Of a stretch of DNA of 5,975 bases, positions 3,334-5,975 are shown in pieces. The stretch is from NCBI GenBank assembly GCA_030831265.1, contig JAURLM010000178.1, forward strand, positions 1 through 5,975, in the 5' to 3' direction. Each line of letters begins with the position of its first letter. Position 1 is the first letter of the stretch. The notes below the pieces were generated by a model. The model had not been told where the DNA came from. It saw only the letters and a list, made by a program, of their open reading frames with translations, and searched no databases. The position numbers were made by a program, and so were the translations under genes. Source of the DNA: Chloroflexota bacterium. GTDB taxonomy: Bacteria; Chloroflexota; Dehalococcoidia; Lucifugimonadales; Lucifugimonadaceae.

Positions 3334-5975
3334 ATGAAAAACGGACAACACCGGAATCAGTCACAGGTCATCCAGGTCCCAGACATGGATCACATTGCCA
3401 CGCATGGGCTTTACAACCCGGCGAACGAGCATGACGCATGCGGTGTTGGCGTTGTTGCCAACATCGATGGCACTCGCAACCACCAGATTATTGACCAGGC
3501 ACTGGAAGTCCTGATCAACCTGGGTCATCGCGGGGCATGTGGATGTGACCCGCGCACTGGTGACGGTGCCGGCATCCTTCTACAGATGCCGGATCTGTTC
3601 ATGCGCAAGGTTGCCGCTACCGCTGGAATCAAGTTGCCGGAACAAGGCCGCTATGCCGTGGGGATGACATTCCTGCCGCACGAAGATGCACTTCGAAACC
3701 TCTGTGAATCAGCTATCGCCGAAGCAGCGGCTGCCCACGGAGTCAAGGTGCTGGGCTGGCGTGATGTGCCGGTAAACCCTGACGGCATCGGTGACATGGC
3801 TCGTGAAGTGATGCCGCGTATTCGGCAGGTGTTTCTCGAAGCACCGGAAGGAGTCTTCGAGGATGATTTCGAGCGCAAGCTATATGTCACTCGCAAGTCT
3901 GCGGAACGCGCTGTCCGCAACCAGGTTTCCGCAGAGCAGCGTGATCTGATCACAGACTATTTCTACGTCTGCTCACTGTCAGCGAGGACCATCGTCTACA
4001 AGGGCCTGATCTTCGCTGACCAGATGAAGGATTTTTATCCTGACCTGGCTGATGAGGACATGGTGACGGCCTTCGGAATGGTTCACTCGCGATTCAGCAC
4101 CAACACGCTTGGATCGTGGCGGCTTGCCCACCCGTACCGGATGCTGGCACACAACGGTGAGATCAACACTGTTCGCGGCAACCGCAACTGGATGACGGCG
4201 CGGGAGAAGGGTCTGAGTTCCGACTATTTTGGCAACGACACGAAGGACATCGCGCCTGTCTGCGAAGCTGATGAGCCGTCTGACACGGCTTCGCTGGACA
4301 ACGCGTTCGAGTTCCTCCGCATGGGCGGACGTTCGCTGGAGCACGTAGCGGCGATGATGTTGCCTGCTGCGTGGTACGGCAACGAGTCGATGCCAGAAGA
4401 TGTCAAGTCGTTCTACGAGTACCACGGCGGGATGATGGAGCCATGGGACGGCCCGGCAATGATCACGTTCACGGACGGGCATTCGCTAGGTGCTGTGCTT
4501 GACCGCAACGGACTACGCCCGTTCCGCTACTGGGTCACCAAGAGCAACCTGCTGGTTATGGCCTCAGAAGCAGGCGTACTGGACATTGCACCGGAAGAGA
4601 TCGCATATCGTGACAGGCTTGCCCCCGGTCGGCTGTTCCTTGTTGATTTCGACGAACAGCGCATTGTGCCGCCCGGTGAGGTGATCGCAGAAATTGCAGG
4701 TCGTCAGCCTTACACGGAGTGGCTGGAAAGCAACCGGGTAATCCTGGATGAACTTCCTGAACCGGAAGTAGTCCCTGGTATCGACATCGATAGCCTTGTC
4801 TCACGACAGATGGTCTTCGGATATTCACAGGAAGACCTGAAATGGCTGATCGGCCCGATGGCGACTACCGGCGCACAGCCGAATGGGTCAATGGGTAACG
4901 ACGCGCCGCTTGCGGTTCTTTCCGACCGGCCGCAGAGCCTGTTCAGCTACTTCAAGCAGAAGTTTGCGCAGGTCTCCAACCCACCGCTTGACCCGATCCG
5001 TGAAAAGCTTGTTACGCAGATGGCGGTGCCGCTTGGACGCAGGCCAAACCTGTTCGATGAGACGGCTGAGCACGCCAGTCTTTTGCGCGTTGATCATCCA
5101 CTGCTATTTAATCGTGATCTCGCCCGCATCAAGGCGTCCACCAGTGATGCCGTAAAAGCGAAGACCATTTCGACGCTGTTTCCTGTAAAGGAAGGCGCAA
5201 CAGGCTTCGAACAGGCGATTCAGCGCATCCGTGACGAAGCTTCACAGGCGATCGAAGATGGCTTCACAATTCTTGTGCTGTCAGACCGCGGTGTCGATGC
5301 AGAACACGCGTTTATCCCGTCGCTCCTCGCAACAGGTGCGGTACATCACCACTTGATCCGGGAACAGACGCGCACACAGGCTGACATCATTGTTGAGTCC
5401 GGGGAGCCGCGTGAGGTTCACCACTTCGCCACGCTGTTCGGATACGGCGCATCTGCGATCAACCCGTACCTTGCGCTGGAGTCCATCGCAGGAATGCGGG
5501 CACAACCAACAGCGGAACGTCCTCTGCCAAAGCAGGACAAGGCCGAACAGAACTTCCGCTACGCAGTTGAATCCGGTGTGCTCAAGACCATGTCCAAGAT
5601 GGGCATCTCGACACTCCAGGGATACATCGGGGCGCAGGTATTTGAGGCACTAGGCCTGTCACAGAAGGTGACTGACGAGTTCTTCCGCTGGACCGAGTCT
5701 CGTATTGGTGGCGTTGACATCGAAGACCTCGCTGCGGATGTGATAGCCAATCACGCTCGGGCCTATCCTGAAGAGGACATCCCGACTAACCTCCGGCTGG
5801 ACCTGGGCGGCCTGTACCTGTGGCGTGGGACTGGCGAGCGGCACATGTGGAACCCGGACACAATCGCCCTGTTGCAGGACGCTGCCACGCGAAACGATAA
5901 GGCTGTGTTCAAGCAATTCGAGGCTGCCTCTGACAATGAAGGCAGCCAGCACATAACCATTCGTAACATGCTGGA
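3334..5975 (+). CDS. gltB: Glutamate synthase large subunit, N-terminal part (runs off the right edge)
   Basis: The GOGAT large subunit takes the amide of glutamine through an internal ammonia tunnel to 2-oxoglutarate, yielding two glutamates. The 880 visible codons are somewhat over half of a usual subunit of about 1,500 residues. Residues 36-430 are the class II glutaminase domain: nucleophile Cys36 in EHDACGVG (propeptide of 35 residues, or 18 from the second start), HRGA at 65-68, SRFSTNT at 252-258, LAHNGEINTVRGNRNWM at 271-287 and RNGLRPFRYW at 391-400. The central domain follows, with YFKQKFAQVSNPPLDPIRE at 539-557, ESGEPREVHHFATLFGYGA at 688-706 and KTMSKMGISTLQGY at 751-764. The FMN/2-oxoglutarate domain is just beginning, and the 3Fe-4S cysteines lie outside the window. 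Start: ATG 3334 has a nearby GGA; in-frame ATG 3385 has AGG eight bases upstream. The reading frame is intact. Confidence 0.96.
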   Translation, partial: MKNGQHRNQSQVIQVPDMDHIATHGLYNPANEHDACGVGVVANIDGTRNHQIIDQALEVLINLGHRGACGCDPRTGDGAGILLQMPDLFMRKVAATAGIKLPEQGRYAVGMTFLPHEDALRNLCESAIAEAAAAHGVKVLGWRDVPVNPDGIGDMAREVMPRIRQVFLEAPEGVFEDDFERKLYVTRKSAERAVRNQVSAEQRDLITDYFYVCSLSARTIVYKGLIFADQMKDFYPDLADEDMVTAFGMVHSRFSTNTLGSWRLAHPYRMLAHNGEINTVRGNRNWMTAREKGLSSDYFGNDTKDIAPVCEADEPSDTASLDNAFEFLRMGGRSLEHVAAMMLPAAWYGNESMPEDVKSFYEYHGGMMEPWDGPAMITFTDGHSLGAVLDRNGLRPFRYWVTKSNLLVMASEAGVLDIAPEEIAYRDRLAPGRLFLVDFDEQRIVPPGEVIAEIAGRQPYTEWLESNRVILDELPEPEVVPGIDIDSLVSRQMVFGYSQEDLKWLIGPMATTGAQPNGSMGNDAPLAVLSDRPQSLFSYFKQKFAQVSNPPLDPIREKLVTQMAVPLGRRPNLFDETAEHASLLRVDHPLLFNRDLARIKASTSDAVKAKTISTLFPVKEGATGFEQAIQRIRDEASQAIEDGFTILVLSDRGVDAEHAFIPSLLATGAVHHHLIREQTRTQADIIVESGEPREVHHFATLFGYGASAINPYLALESIAGMRAQPTAERPLPKQDKAEQNFRYAVESGVLKTMSKMGISTLQGYIGAQVFEALGLSQKVTDEFFRWTESRIGGVDIEDLAADVIANHARAYPEEDIPTNLRLDLGGLYLWRGTGERHMWNPDTIALLQDAATRNDKAVFKQFEAASDNEGSQHITIRNML

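Noticed and set aside
3979..4482. Long minus-strand open frame (167 codons) opposite gltB
   Set aside because: It lies entirely opposite the strongly conserved glutaminase domain of gltB, shows no recognisable motif, and is explained by codon bias on the other strand.

Overview
The window is a 5,975-base piece of a bacterial chromosome with five protein genes. Two ribosomal protein genes run leftward. Three nitrogen-assimilation genes run rightward from a shared divergent spacer. No tRNA, rRNA, CRISPR array, insertion sequence or phage gene is visible. Both ends cut a gene: rpsG at the left edge and gltB at the right edge.

Left block, minus strand (1-768): rpsL (protein S12) followed by rpsG (protein S7), the usual start of the str operon. 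A strong sigma70-type promoter lies at 834-863. The 109-base S12-S7 spacer can fold into several hairpins. S12 carries the long N-terminal insertion seen in many Gram-positive-like lineages, and it has Pro at the position of E. coli Lys88, a classical streptomycin-resistance position.

Right block, plus strand (947-5975): an OmpR-family winged-helix regulator with a degenerate receiver domain resembling actinobacterial GlnR, then a type I-alpha-like glutamine synthetase (glnA), then the large subunit of glutamate synthase (gltB, first 880 codons). Together glnA and gltB encode the GS-GOGAT cycle, which assimilates ammonium into glutamine and glutamate. The regulator is the obvious candidate controller. 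A GTTAC-n6-GAAAC element, the arrangement known for actinobacterial GlnR boxes, lies just upstream of gltB. An 11-bp-phased GTTTGAC/GTTTCAC direct repeat overlaps the likely glnA promoter. No intrinsic terminator is evident between the three genes, so partial co-transcription is possible.

Organism: base composition is moderate. The S12 insertion, the GS segment around the PGKE...CNPYLAF motifs and the GlnR-like regulator point away from Proteobacteria. They suggest a Chloroflexota-like lineage, or less likely Actinomycetota. This is inference from remembered family features, not a phylogeny. I see no wholly new system. The most interesting points are the apparently self-contained regulator/GS/GOGAT circuit with visible candidate operators, an active-site Arg-to-Met change in the glutamine synthetase, and the S12 Lys88-to-Pro change.
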